Source: CAYYMD01 sp964472875
GTDB taxonomy: Bacteria; Planctomycetota; Phycisphaerae; SM23-33
Reading direction: 5' to 3'
Assembly (NCBI GenBank): GCA_964472875.1
Contig: CAYYMD010000004.1
Span: 1 to 64,000 of the forward strand
DNA: 64,000 nucleotides
Part shown: positions 36,040-46,430 of the stretch, one piece after another
How the letters are laid out: the number at the start of each line of letters is the position of its first letter
Numbering within the stretch: position 1 is the first letter of the stretch
Translations under genes and position numbers: made by a program
The notes under the pieces: generated by a model
The model's database searches: none
What the model saw: only the letters and a program-made list of their open reading frames with translations
Told to the model about the DNA's origin: nothing

Positions 36040-37740
36040 TCATGCATTAATCAATTCTTCGCTTTGTGCAATTCTGGCCAATTCCTCGGCCGTCGTTATG
36101 CCATTTCGCACCTTTACTCTGCCATCCTCCAGAAGAGATCGCATACCTCCCGCACGGGCGGCCTTTCTGAGCTCGCTCAGTGAGCCCCGCTGAAAGGCCA
36201 GCTCCCGAAGTGCTGCATCCATCACCATCAACTCAAATACGCCCTGTCTGCCACGGTAGCCGCTGCCATTGCAACTTTTACAACCCCTTCCACGATAAAA
36301 TGTTATGTTTTCTAATTCTTCTGCACGAAATCCCAGAACCCTCAGTATCCGCTGGTCCGGTTTATACTCCTCCTTGCAATCCTTACATATTTTCCGCACA
36401 AGTCGCTGAGCCATCACCGCCTGTATACTACTTGCCACAAGAAATGGCTTCACACCCATGTCAATTAAACGGGTAATTGCAGATGGCGCATCATTGGTAT
36501 GCAATGTACTGAAAACCAAGTGTCCAGTTAATGCCGCCTGAATCGCCACTTCTGCGACCTCTACATCACGAATTTCACCCACGAGAATAATGTTAGGCGC
36601 CTGACGCAACATTGCTCTAAGAATGTTAGCAAATGTTAGCCCTATACCTTCATTTACTTGAACTTGGTTAACACCGGTGAAATTGTACTCTACTGGATCC
36701 TCGGCGGTGATTATCTTGCGGTCAGGGCGATTCAGTTCATTTATGGCTGAGTAAAGTGTAGTGGTTTTACCGGAGCCGGTCGGACCAGTAACCAGGAAAA
36801 TACCATTAGGTCTTTTAATAATCCGCAAAAATCGTTCGTAGTCATCCTGTTCAAATCCGAGATTTGGCACACCTAACATGACGCTCTCGGGACGCAGAAT
36901 ACGCATTACCACACTTTCGCCGTGATAAGACGGCAGCACCGATACGCGAAAATCCGTGGAACTGCCCGCTACATTCATCTTAATACGGCCGTCTTGAGGA
37001 AGGCGTTTCTCAGCAAGGTCAATTCCGGACATAATCTTCAATCGATTGATTACCGAACCTTGCATGCGCTTAGGGATATTGTCCCTCTCGATGCAGACAC
37101 CGTCAATACGATAACGCACCCTTACGCGGTTCATCATCGGCTCTATATGAATGTCAGAGGCGCGGGCCTTACATGCCTCGGTGATAAGCATGGTGACCAG
37201 CCGGATAATTGGCGCCGAATCTTCCGTCAGCCCCTCCCCAGCCTGCGCGGCCACATCCTCCTCGGTGCTGGTTTCCAGTTCCTGAACCGCCTCGTCTATG
37301 CTGACGTCTGATCGCACATAACGGTCGATATATGACCTCATTTTCGTTCTGGAGGCCAAGCAGGGATCAATTTCGCAGTTAAGTCGGAATCGCAACATGT
37401 CCATCGTCTCAAGATCAAGAGGGTCGGTTATGATAACTTTCAGACGATTATCTTCCTTGGATAATGGCAAAATAAGATGTTTGCGTATAATATCCTGAGG
37501 AATAATCTGCATATCCGAAGGAATGACAAAGTTGCGGTCCAGGTCGATGTATTCCATATCGTACTGGCGGGCCAAGGCCTTTGTTACATCCTCCTCATCC
37601 GCCAACCCCAGTGCTATAAGTGCCTCCCCTATCCTGAGATTTTCACTCTGGGCGTGTTCCACTGCCTCCTCAACCCCCGCCGAGGTAACCACTCCCCATT
37701 CAACCAAAATCTCTCCGAGACGTTCTCGCTTACGGGCCAT
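36040..37740 (-). CDS. pilB: GspE/PilB-type secretion ATPase 2
   Basis: A 566-residue assembly ATPase, paralogue of the one at 33028-34776. Residues 1-60 form an MshEN domain whose two half-motifs are intact: RLGEILVEWG (7-16) and RIGEALIALG (36-45), each followed by an LxxALxxQ-like end. Such domains bind c-di-GMP in MshE. Walker A GPTGSGKT, Asp box TAEDPVEY, VGEIRD and the CKDC/CKSC zinc pairs are present. It is the first gene of the operon and follows a good promoter at 37924-37952. Confidence 0.93.
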   Translation of the reverse strand: MARKRERLGEILVEWGVVTSAGVEEAVEHAQSENLRIGEALIALGLADEEDVTKALARQYDMEYIDLDRNFVIPSDMQIIPQDIIRKHLILPLSKEDNRLKVIITDPLDLETMDMLRFRLNCEIDPCLASRTKMRSYIDRYVRSDVSIDEAVQELETSTEEDVAAQAGEGLTEDSAPIIRLVTMLITEACKARASDIHIEPMMNRVRVRYRIDGVCIERDNIPKRMQGSVINRLKIMSGIDLAEKRLPQDGRIKMNVAGSSTDFRVSVLPSYHGESVVMRILRPESVMLGVPNLGFEQDDYERFLRIIKRPNGIFLVTGPTGSGKTTTLYSAINELNRPDRKIITAEDPVEYNFTGVNQVQVNEGIGLTFANILRAMLRQAPNIILVGEIRDVEVAEVAIQAALTGHLVFSTLHTNDAPSAITRLIDMGVKPFLVASSIQAVMAQRLVRKICKDCKEEYKPDQRILRVLGFRAEELENITFYRGRGCKSCNGSGYRGRQGVFELMVMDAALRELAFQRGSLSELRKAARAGGMRSLLEDGRVKVRNGITTAEELARIAQSEELINA

Positions 37741-38075
37741 GTTTACACCTTAAATATTAAAATTAATATAACTATTAATTTGCGCATTATGACTGCATAT
37801 GAACTGTTTTGCAATCTGTTGCGCGTATGGATTAAAGGGGATGAAGTATGTATGAATGCGGTTCCTTAAACAGAAACAAATTTACCTCTATACGCACTGT
37901 AATATACAATATCTATTAATTATATTTTACCTTCTTTACTTCTTGACGTCAAGCCGTTCGGGCATCTTTTAAGAGTGTAGATAAATCTACCGAGAGCGAA
38001 TATTGCTCAGAAAGATTTAGTGGCTTTACGATCCACAGGTAAGTTCTGGTATCTTGTGAAACATATTGATTGGTT
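37741..38075. other. Intergenic region carrying the secretion-operon promoter
   Basis: AT-rich, no ORF. It holds the promoter listed next and, to its right, short inverted repeats 37977-37981/37986-37990, 37994-37997/38005-38008 and 38020-38023/38033-38036, all too short to call an RNA. Confidence 0.5.
37924..37952 (-). promoter_or_regulatory. Promoter of the secretion/pilus operon
   Basis: On the minus strand TTGACG (37947-37952), 17-base spacer, TAAAAT (37924-37929). The leader to the first ATG is about 175 nt. The -35 box is part of the 10-bp palindrome TTGACGTCAA (37943-37952), a possible operator. Confidence 0.65.
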
Positions 38076-39824
38076 TTATGTCTCTATGGTCCGACGTGTT
38101 TGGGTTATCAGGCCATATCCCCCTGAGATATTTTTAACGTTGTTCCTGCCGAGATTCATAAGTATTCTCTGGGCCACGTAACTACGGTAACCCACGCCGC
38201 AGTGAACAACTACCGGGCGCTGCGACGGGATTTCATCGAGCCGTTGTCTTAGCTCATTAACCGGTATATTTATCGCCCCTTCCAAGTGCCCGCTCTGATA
38301 TTCACGCGGCGTGCGTACGTCCACAACCGTGGGCGGATTTGATCCTCCAAGCTCTCTGAGTAATTCCAGCGGCGTCAGTGTAGGTGTCTGTCCACGACGG
38401 ACGTTTGCAGATGCGCAGCCGGCCTGTATGACCACATCCCTGGCTGAACCGAACTGCGGCGCATAACATAGGTCCAATTGCTCCAGGTCCTCCACCGTCA
38501 TTTGTCCTGTAATTGCAGTGGACAACACATCCAGCCGCTTGTCTACGCCTTTGCCTCCGACTGCTTGGGCGCCCAAGATTCTCCCATTACCGGGGTCGTA
38601 AAGAACCTTCATTACCATTTTTTCGGCGCCTGGATAATATCCGGCATGATTAAGCCCCGGCATGAAGGTTACGGAAAAATCCATGTTTTCCTTCTTGGCC
38701 TGTTTCTCATTAATTCCCGTAACACCTGTCACCATGTCGCATACGCGGACGATCGCGGTACCGAGCACGCCCCGCAGTTGCAGCCGCCGCCGGTCATCTT
38801 CGCCAGCACCCACTAGGTCCAGCACTGCGTTAGCCCCGGCAGCCCGGCCGGCTTTATTAGCCGGACCGGCCAAAGGAATATTAACCGGCCGGTTAAGAAT
38901 CAGGTGTCTCGCCTCACTGTTGTCACCTGCGGCGTAAATTGCCTCGTCGCTGGTGTGCTGAGAACTGTCGACTTTAATCGCACCTGTGGGCCCTATTTCA
39001 ATACCCGCTTTCTCAGCCAGTTCCACGTTAGGCCGTACGCCAACCGACAGTATGCCTATGTCAAATCCTATGCGCCGGCCGGATTGCGTGACAGCGACGG
39101 TAGAGCCGTTTTCTTCCTCTACCCTCGAAACCGCATCAGAAAGAACCACTTTACACCCCGCATCCTTCAGTGCCTGGCGGATAGGTTCGGCCATCTCCGG
39201 ATCCAAAGCCGTCATAAGCTGATCAAGCATTTCCACAACGGTAACTTTCAGTCCGCGATGAAGAAGTTGCTCAACCGTTTCGAGCCCGATGTAACCTCCG
39301 CCGATTACGAGCGCCTCGGGAGGTGACTCCATTTTGGTCTCTGCGGCAACCGCCTCGCTCTCAGCGGGTATTGTCCGCTCGAGATACTCAACTATGGCGT
39401 CAACGTCGGGAACTGTGCGAACCGTAAAAATATTTGGCCGGTCGATGCCCTCAATAGGAGGTTTGACAGCATTCGCCCCCGTGGCCAATACCAGGCGGTC
39501 ATATTTTATCTGCTCGTTTAGGCCCTGTTCGTCAAGAGTACTTACCGTACGGGCGGAAGCATCAATATCCGTTACACGCGTGTTGACCCGAACGTCAACA
39601 TTAAATCGTTTGGCAAAGTGCCCGGCCGTGACAACAAACAGTTCCTTTCTATCGGATATTTCGCCGCCCACATAATATGGCAGACCGCAGTTAGCGAAAC
39701 TTATATAAGGCCCAGCCTCTATCAGCATAATTTCTACATCTTCGTTCGTCCGCCTGGCCTTGGCCGCTGCCGATGCTCCCGCCGCCACACCGCCTACTAC
39801 TACTATCCGCTTGTTCTCAGTCAA
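38076..39824 (-). CDS. CoA-disulfide / persulfide reductase fused to rhodanese
   Basis: 582 residues from TTG at 39824, chosen because GAGGAG lies 8 bases before it and the FAD motif VVVGGVAAGASAAAKARR starts at residue 8; the ATG at 39899 has no such site. The FAD/NAD domains carry SFANCGLPYYVGG with Cys46, the single redox cysteine of CoA-disulfide reductases, and a second Rossmann motif GGGYIGLETVEQL. Residues about 475-575 are a rhodanese domain with active Cys542 in HCGVGYRS. This CoADR-rhodanese architecture is that of NPSR-type polysulfide/persulfide reductases, which release sulfide from sulfane sulfur using NAD(P)H. The downstream place after thi4 and a nifX-like gene suggests sulfide supply. 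Confidence 0.85.
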   Translation of the reverse strand: MTENKRIVVVGGVAAGASAAAKARRTNEDVEIMLIEAGPYISFANCGLPYYVGGEISDRKELFVVTAGHFAKRFNVDVRVNTRVTDIDASARTVSTLDEQGLNEQIKYDRLVLATGANAVKPPIEGIDRPNIFTVRTVPDVDAIVEYLERTIPAESEAVAAETKMESPPEALVIGGGYIGLETVEQLLHRGLKVTVVEMLDQLMTALDPEMAEPIRQALKDAGCKVVLSDAVSRVEEENGSTVAVTQSGRRIGFDIGILSVGVRPNVELAEKAGIEIGPTGAIKVDSSQHTSDEAIYAAGDNSEARHLILNRPVNIPLAGPANKAGRAAGANAVLDLVGAGEDDRRRLQLRGVLGTAIVRVCDMVTGVTGINEKQAKKENMDFSVTFMPGLNHAGYYPGAEKMVMKVLYDPGNGRILGAQAVGGKGVDKRLDVLSTAITGQMTVEDLEQLDLCYAPQFGSARDVVIQAGCASANVRRGQTPTLTPLELLRELGGSNPPTVVDVRTPREYQSGHLEGAINIPVNELRQRLDEIPSQRPVVVHCGVGYRSYVAQRILMNLGRNNVKNISGGYGLITQTRRTIET

Positions 39825-39940
39825 TTTATCTTCTCCTCTATCTTGAAACTCTCTAAACTTCTTTGAGAGCACGGAAAATTCATTGCGGCGACAGCGCAAG
39901 CAGGGGCATTTACTTAATTAGATCGCGCCGCCACAACGGT

Positions 39941-40720
39941 TTATGTCCCAGCCAGTTCCCGGAGAATCATATCTGCCACACGCTCACCCGAAAGCAGCAT
40001 ACCGCCGAATATCGGCCCCATTCTTGGCCCGCCTCGTGCGGCACAGACGCTCATACCTGCTATCCACAGACCCGGGTAAATCTGGCCGGCGTTTTCGACC
40101 ACGAATTTCTCGCCGGCGTCAGCATCCAATGGCCCCTCACACGGCCATTCGCCGGTAGCGGTATCATCCAATGCGCCGCGATTACGGAGGTACTGCACCA
40201 TGGCGGATTCGTGGCCGGTGGCGTCCAAGACCGCTGACGCCGAAAACATTAATGGGTCTACGGGCAACTCGCCGTAAATCATTGAACGATTGGCAACCAC
40301 ACCGGTCACACGGCCGCTGCTAACGCAGGCGTCTTCCACCGTAACCAGGTTCAGCATCAACACCCCCGCCCGGATAGACTTCTGACACAGGCCTGCCGCC
40401 AGATCCATTGCATCCACCGTATGAAGGCCGTCGCCAACATCGTCGTGGACAATGTCGAGTTCATCCAGCAGTTCGACCGCGTCGTTCTGCACGACAGCGA
40501 TGTTCATGGCCATGCCGCCTCCCCATATTCCTCCGCCGGGCGAGAGGCGCTTTTCAAGTATTATGACTTTTTTACCGGCCGAGGCGAGCCGATAGCCCGC
40601 TATCATTCCGGCCGGTCCGGCCCCGACTATCGCCACGTCACTTTCTATGGCTCGTGTAAACCGCTCGTGGTAAGTCTTGGTTATGGCCTTTGAAATTCGT
40701 GTATCCTTTATTTTACCCAT
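39941..40720 (-). CDS. Thi4-family thiazole synthase-like protein
   Basis: A 259-residue FAD/NAD-type enzyme. VAIVGAGPAGMIAGYRLA (residues 29-46), PGGGIWGGGMAMN (61-73) and LDATGHES near 170 are signatures of the Thi4/ribulose-1,5-bisphosphate-forming family. In yeast and plants a Cys before xDP donates the sulfur; in archaeal sulfide-dependent Thi4 a His stands there. Here the segment reads ELPVDPL, so that position appears to be Pro153. It should therefore not be a suicide enzyme; either it uses free sulfide, or it has another activity. It lies between the NifX-like and persulfide-reductase genes. Confidence 0.8.
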   Translation of the reverse strand: MGKIKDTRISKAITKTYHERFTRAIESDVAIVGAGPAGMIAGYRLASAGKKVIILEKRLSPGGGIWGGGMAMNIAVVQNDAVELLDELDIVHDDVGDGLHTVDAMDLAAGLCQKSIRAGVLMLNLVTVEDACVSSGRVTGVVANRSMIYGELPVDPLMFSASAVLDATGHESAMVQYLRNRGALDDTATGEWPCEGPLDADAGEKFVVENAGQIYPGLWIAGMSVCAARGGPRMGPIFGGMLLSGERVADMILRELAGT

Positions 40721-40754
40721 TTAAATACTCCTGTAGGCATACCATGGCTTACGT

Positions 40755-41093
40755 TCAGTGATCGCAGAGATTGTCGCCCGTTTGCAGCGTCCCGTCGAGA
40801 TATCTGTGCACAAGTTTCTCCGGCTCTTCTGAAGGTGCGCCAACGGTAACATCTATGCCCGCCTCGTTGAAAATGGCCTGGGCTCGCTGGCCCATGCCGC
40901 CGGCAATAACGAGGCTGACCCCTTTTTCCGCCAACCAGCGAGGCAACAAGCCCGGCTGGTGTGGTGGTGCATTATACTTTTGGTAGCTAATTATCTCTTT
41001 GTTTTCCGGCTGAACATCAAATATTGCAAACTCCTGACAATGCCCGAAGTGCATGCTCAGTCGTCCCTGCGCCAGTGGCAATGCTATTTTCAT
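40755..41093 (-). CDS. NifX/NifB-C-like (dinitrogenase cofactor-binding) protein
   Basis: A 112-residue member of the family that includes NifX, NafY and the C-terminal domain of NifB. The body starts MKIALPLAQGRLSMHFGHC and includes IAGGMGQRAQAIFNEAGIDV, the two signature stretches; Cys and His residues are suited to iron-sulfur cluster binding. The ATG at 41093 has GGAGTG 7 bases upstream; a longer frame upstream is not supported. No nitrogenase genes are near. Free-standing proteins of this type are common in anaerobes and thought to bind Fe-S or metal cofactors. It is the first gene of the three-gene cluster. Confidence 0.85.
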   Translation of the reverse strand: MKIALPLAQGRLSMHFGHCQEFAIFDVQPENKEIISYQKYNAPPHQPGLLPRWLAEKGVSLVIAGGMGQRAQAIFNEAGIDVTVGAPSEEPEKLVHRYLDGTLQTGDNLCDH

Positions 41094-41199
41094 TTTTACA
41101 CTCCATAAAGTCCGATGGTTAACTTCTCGCGGGGCCGGTCCGTGATACGCAACCGCCAAGTGCGGTCTGCGCGTGGCCGTCTTTACTCTGTCCAAACCA

Positions 41200-41829
41200 A
41201 TGAGGTTAGCCCCCGGACATATATAACAAATAAATTCGTCTTAGACCACATCAGCGGCGTAATTTTTTCCAAGAAATAATTAACTTATGGTTCTCATCCA
41301 AAATACGTGGTTGGGTAATGTTAAGTAATTACAGAAATCAAAGATGCGTTTTTCGCTTTTTTGCCTACGACAGATTGAAAAACAGGCGGCCTTCCGACAA
41401 GAAAGCCGTTCGTGCCGTATGGCATCGTCGCGGCGCTCAGGTCGCTCGCCAGCGTTGCCCTATCCTCCGCGACGATGGTGAAAAATATATCAGGACATGC
41501 CGTTGGCTGTAAAGCGTTAAACGCAATTAGTTTATATTTTAATAAGGCCATTGGAATCACCACGAAAATTGGAACCTAACTTATTGAATTGTCAACTCAT
41601 TAACCGATTAAGCCGTAGATTTGTGTAATCCCGCTTTGGAGCCCATTGTGCCCCGCTCTCTTATTCTCCGGGGGCATTTTTGGACCTGTCCCGGCGCCGG
41701 GGTTTGGGCATTTGGGATTTGCCTGCCGCGTCATAGTCTCGCACCGCGCAAGACCGGCGCCGGCCAAAGACAAATGATTTATTTCGACATTCGTGCTTCG
41801 TAATTCGTTATGTTATAATCCCTCCCTCC
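41200..41829. other. Long intergenic region without a convincing gene
   Basis: Small open frames on both strands (for example 41321-41563 minus) lack ribosome sites and coding character. A terminator-like hairpin is at 41649-41681. A perfect 12-bp palindrome lies at 41690-41701, and a similar one around 41753-41764. The stretch 41785-41810 repeats short TTCGTxATTCG units. It may be a decayed element or carry unrecognised RNA; I see nothing more. Confidence 0.45.
41649..41681 (+). terminator. Terminator-like hairpin with T-run, without obvious upstream gene
   Basis: Arms 41649-41655 (TGCCCCG) and 41669-41676 pair with one bulged G, with a 13-nt loop, followed by TTTTT (41677-41681). No gene on this strand ends nearby, so it would have to serve an unrecognised transcript. 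Confidence 0.4.
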
Positions 41830-42663
41830 ATGAACGTGTTTCGAACCACAATACTGACGGTGTTGTTTGTCGGCGCACTGGCCGGCTGTGGCGACTCCCA
41901 ACCGTGGGTCACCGACTCACGGCTTGACAAGGGACTTGTGATGGTGCTTCCAGGCATTGAAGGTCGCAGCCCGCTGAATGAAAACATATGCGAAGGCCTG
42001 GCCGCCGGGGGGGTGGAATCGGCCATACGGCTGGAAGACTGGACGTTCAGAATGGCTGGGCCGCTTTACAACCTACGTGCGGAACCTCGGAATCGTGACA
42101 AGGCCGCCGAAATTGCACGACACATCGACAAATACAAATACCGCTATCCGGACAGGCCAGTGGTGCTGGTAGGACAAAGCGGCGGCGCCGCCATGGCCGC
42201 CTGGATCGCAGAGTCGCTTCCGGCCAGCGTGAACATCGACGGAATAATAATGCTTCAGCCGTCGCTGTCACCACAGTATTATCTCGATTGGGCACTAAAA
42301 AACACCAAGCGCGGAATCATAAATTTCCATTCCAGGCGCGACTGGCTGTTCCTTGGCGTGGGCACTACAGTGACCGGCACAATGGACGGTGAGCATGAAT
42401 CGTCTGCCGGTCGCACCGGCTTTGATGTGCCGCAGGTAGGCCGGCGGAGAAAACTCTACGAAAAACTTTACCAGGTTTCATGGTCTCAGCGCATGGCGGA
42501 GATGGGCCACACCGGCGGACACTTGAGTAGTTCGGCCGAATCGTTCGTCTCGAAATATATAGCGCCGCTGGTCCGGGCCAAGCAATGGAACGACCAGATC
42601 CTTGGGGAAATTATCGAAGGATACAAGCCCAACCAGCAAACTGTTTATGAAAGCGCAGATTAA
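41830..42663 (+). CDS. Lipoprotein alpha/beta hydrolase
   Basis: 277 residues. The N-terminus carries a lipobox LAGC with Cys near residue 20, so it is probably membrane-anchored. VVLVGQSGGAAMAAWIAE holds the GxSxG nucleophile elbow, and GHTGGHLS near residue 235 may supply the His. VLPGIEGR at about 40 fits the first beta strand/oxyanion region. No specific family is recognised; esterase or lipase-like activity is likely. No ribosome site precedes the ATG, and TATAAT (41814-41819) lies only 10 bases before it, so the mRNA may be leaderless. Followed by ppdK in the same direction, which has its own promoter. Confidence 0.75.
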   Translation: MNVFRTTILTVLFVGALAGCGDSQPWVTDSRLDKGLVMVLPGIEGRSPLNENICEGLAAGGVESAIRLEDWTFRMAGPLYNLRAEPRNRDKAAEIARHIDKYKYRYPDRPVVLVGQSGGAAMAAWIAESLPASVNIDGIIMLQPSLSPQYYLDWALKNTKRGIINFHSRRDWLFLGVGTTVTGTMDGEHESSAGRTGFDVPQVGRRRKLYEKLYQVSWSQRMAEMGHTGGHLSSSAESFVSKYIAPLVRAKQWNDQILGEIIEGYKPNQQTVYESAD

Positions 42664-42678
42664 ATACGTAATCAATTG

Positions 42679-42707
42679 TTGACATCGTTAACGGCGGCTC
42701 TTAAACT
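42679..42707 (+). promoter_or_regulatory. Promoter of ppdK
   Basis: TTGACA (42679-42684, perfect), 17-base spacer, TAAACT (42702-42707). The transcript would start near 42714. A GC-rich hairpin (42728-42734/42744-42750, 7 bp, 9-nt loop) lies in the leader, then GGAGAG (42773-42778) before the ATG at 42784. Confidence 0.75.
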
Positions 42708-42783
42708 GTTCGATTCCGTTTGACTCCGGGGCCGGTAAAGGAGCGGCCCCATCGTTATCACCCTGAACCAGCGGAGAGTTCCA

Positions 42784-45507
<2,724 letters not shown>

Positions 45508-45534
45508 TTAAGTCCGGTAGGATAAATTAAATTA

Positions 45535-45567
45535 AAAGCGCGGCCCGTTGCGGGCCGCGCTTTTTCT
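45535..45567. terminator. Bidirectional intrinsic terminator of ppdK and yebC
   Basis: A 13-bp perfect stem, 45535-45547 with 45551-45563, a 3-nt loop, and T-runs on both sides (TTTTT after the + stem, TTTT on the minus strand). It lies between convergent genes. Confidence 0.9.
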
Positions 45568-45651
45568 TTGAGAAATATTTTACTACCTATTCTCTTCGTG
45601 TCCTCACCAAATCTCGATTAGCAGGAAGTGGGCAAGCCCGTGGATAAAACC

Positions 45652-46404
45652 TTAATCCCCACCGGCGGTGGCAAGGATTTCTTCGGGAATGTCAAAATTT
45701 GCGTACACTTTTTGGACGTCGTCGTGGTCTTCAAGTTTTTCCATTAGTTTGACCACCTTCGACGCCTTATCAGGAGGAACTGTTATGTTATTCTGCGGCA
45801 CCATGGCTATCTCGGCCGAGACAACCGGTACCTCGCGTACCTCCAGTGCGGCGTTGAGATCGGAGAATACATCCGGGCGGCACGTAATCTCAAACAGGTC
45901 GCCTTCAGTGGTTACGTCGTCGGCACCGGCCTCCAGAGCCACTTCCATGAGCGTGTCCTCGTCGGCGACCTCGGAGGAAACCACCACTGAGCCCTTCTGT
46001 TCGAACATCCACGCCACGCAATTGCTCTGGCCGAGTTGCCCACCAGCCAGTTCGAATATTTTCCGTACCTCCGATGCAGTGCGGTTACGGTTGTCGGTGA
46101 GGCAGTCGACCATGAAGGCCACTCCGCCGGGCCCGTAGCCCTCGTAGATGACCTGCTCGAAGTTCTCGGCCCCCAGTTCGCCTGCCCCCTTTTTGACAGC
46201 TCGGTCGATTGTATCGTTGGGCATATTTGCGGCCTTGGCCTCGTCAATGGCGTACCGCAGTTGCAGATTTTCATCGGGGTCGGCGCCGCCCTGCTTGGCG
46301 GCTACCATTATCTTGCGGGCCAGTTTGGACCACACACGCCCGCGCTTAGCGTCGTTGGACGCCTTGGCGCGTTTAATTTTCGCCCAGTGTGAATGTCCTG
46401 CCAT
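45652..46404 (-). CDS. yebC: YebC/PmpR-type protein (TACO1 family)
   Basis: A 250-residue protein, typical length. It starts AGHSHWAKIKRAKASNDAKRG, the family signature, and has GYGPGGVAFMVDCLTDNRNR near 90. Members were described as DNA-binding regulators and, more recently, as translation factors relieving stalls at proline stretches. In many genomes yebC lies next to ruvC; here it is the third gene behind hisG and a TPR lipoprotein, 26 bases after the latter. Confidence 0.95.
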   Translation of the reverse strand: MAGHSHWAKIKRAKASNDAKRGRVWSKLARKIMVAAKQGGADPDENLQLRYAIDEAKAANMPNDTIDRAVKKGAGELGAENFEQVIYEGYGPGGVAFMVDCLTDNRNRTASEVRKIFELAGGQLGQSNCVAWMFEQKGSVVVSSEVADEDTLMEVALEAGADDVTTEGDLFEITCRPDVFSDLNAALEVREVPVVSAEIAMVPQNNITVPPDKASKVVKLMEKLEDHDDVQKVYANFDIPEEILATAGGD

Positions 46405-46430
46405 AATCGCATCTCCTCAAAGGCCTTATT

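Noticed and set aside
37977..38036. Three short inverted repeats suggesting an RNA
   Set aside because: Stems of only 4-5 bp, no terminator and no good promoter on the plus strand.
41321..41563. 80-codon minus-strand ORF
   Set aside because: No ribosome site, no recognisable family; may be part of a decayed repeat, so not listed as a gene.
42703..42722. GTTCGATTC, like a tRNA T-loop
   Set aside because: No acceptor, D or anticodon stems around it; it follows the ppdK promoter.
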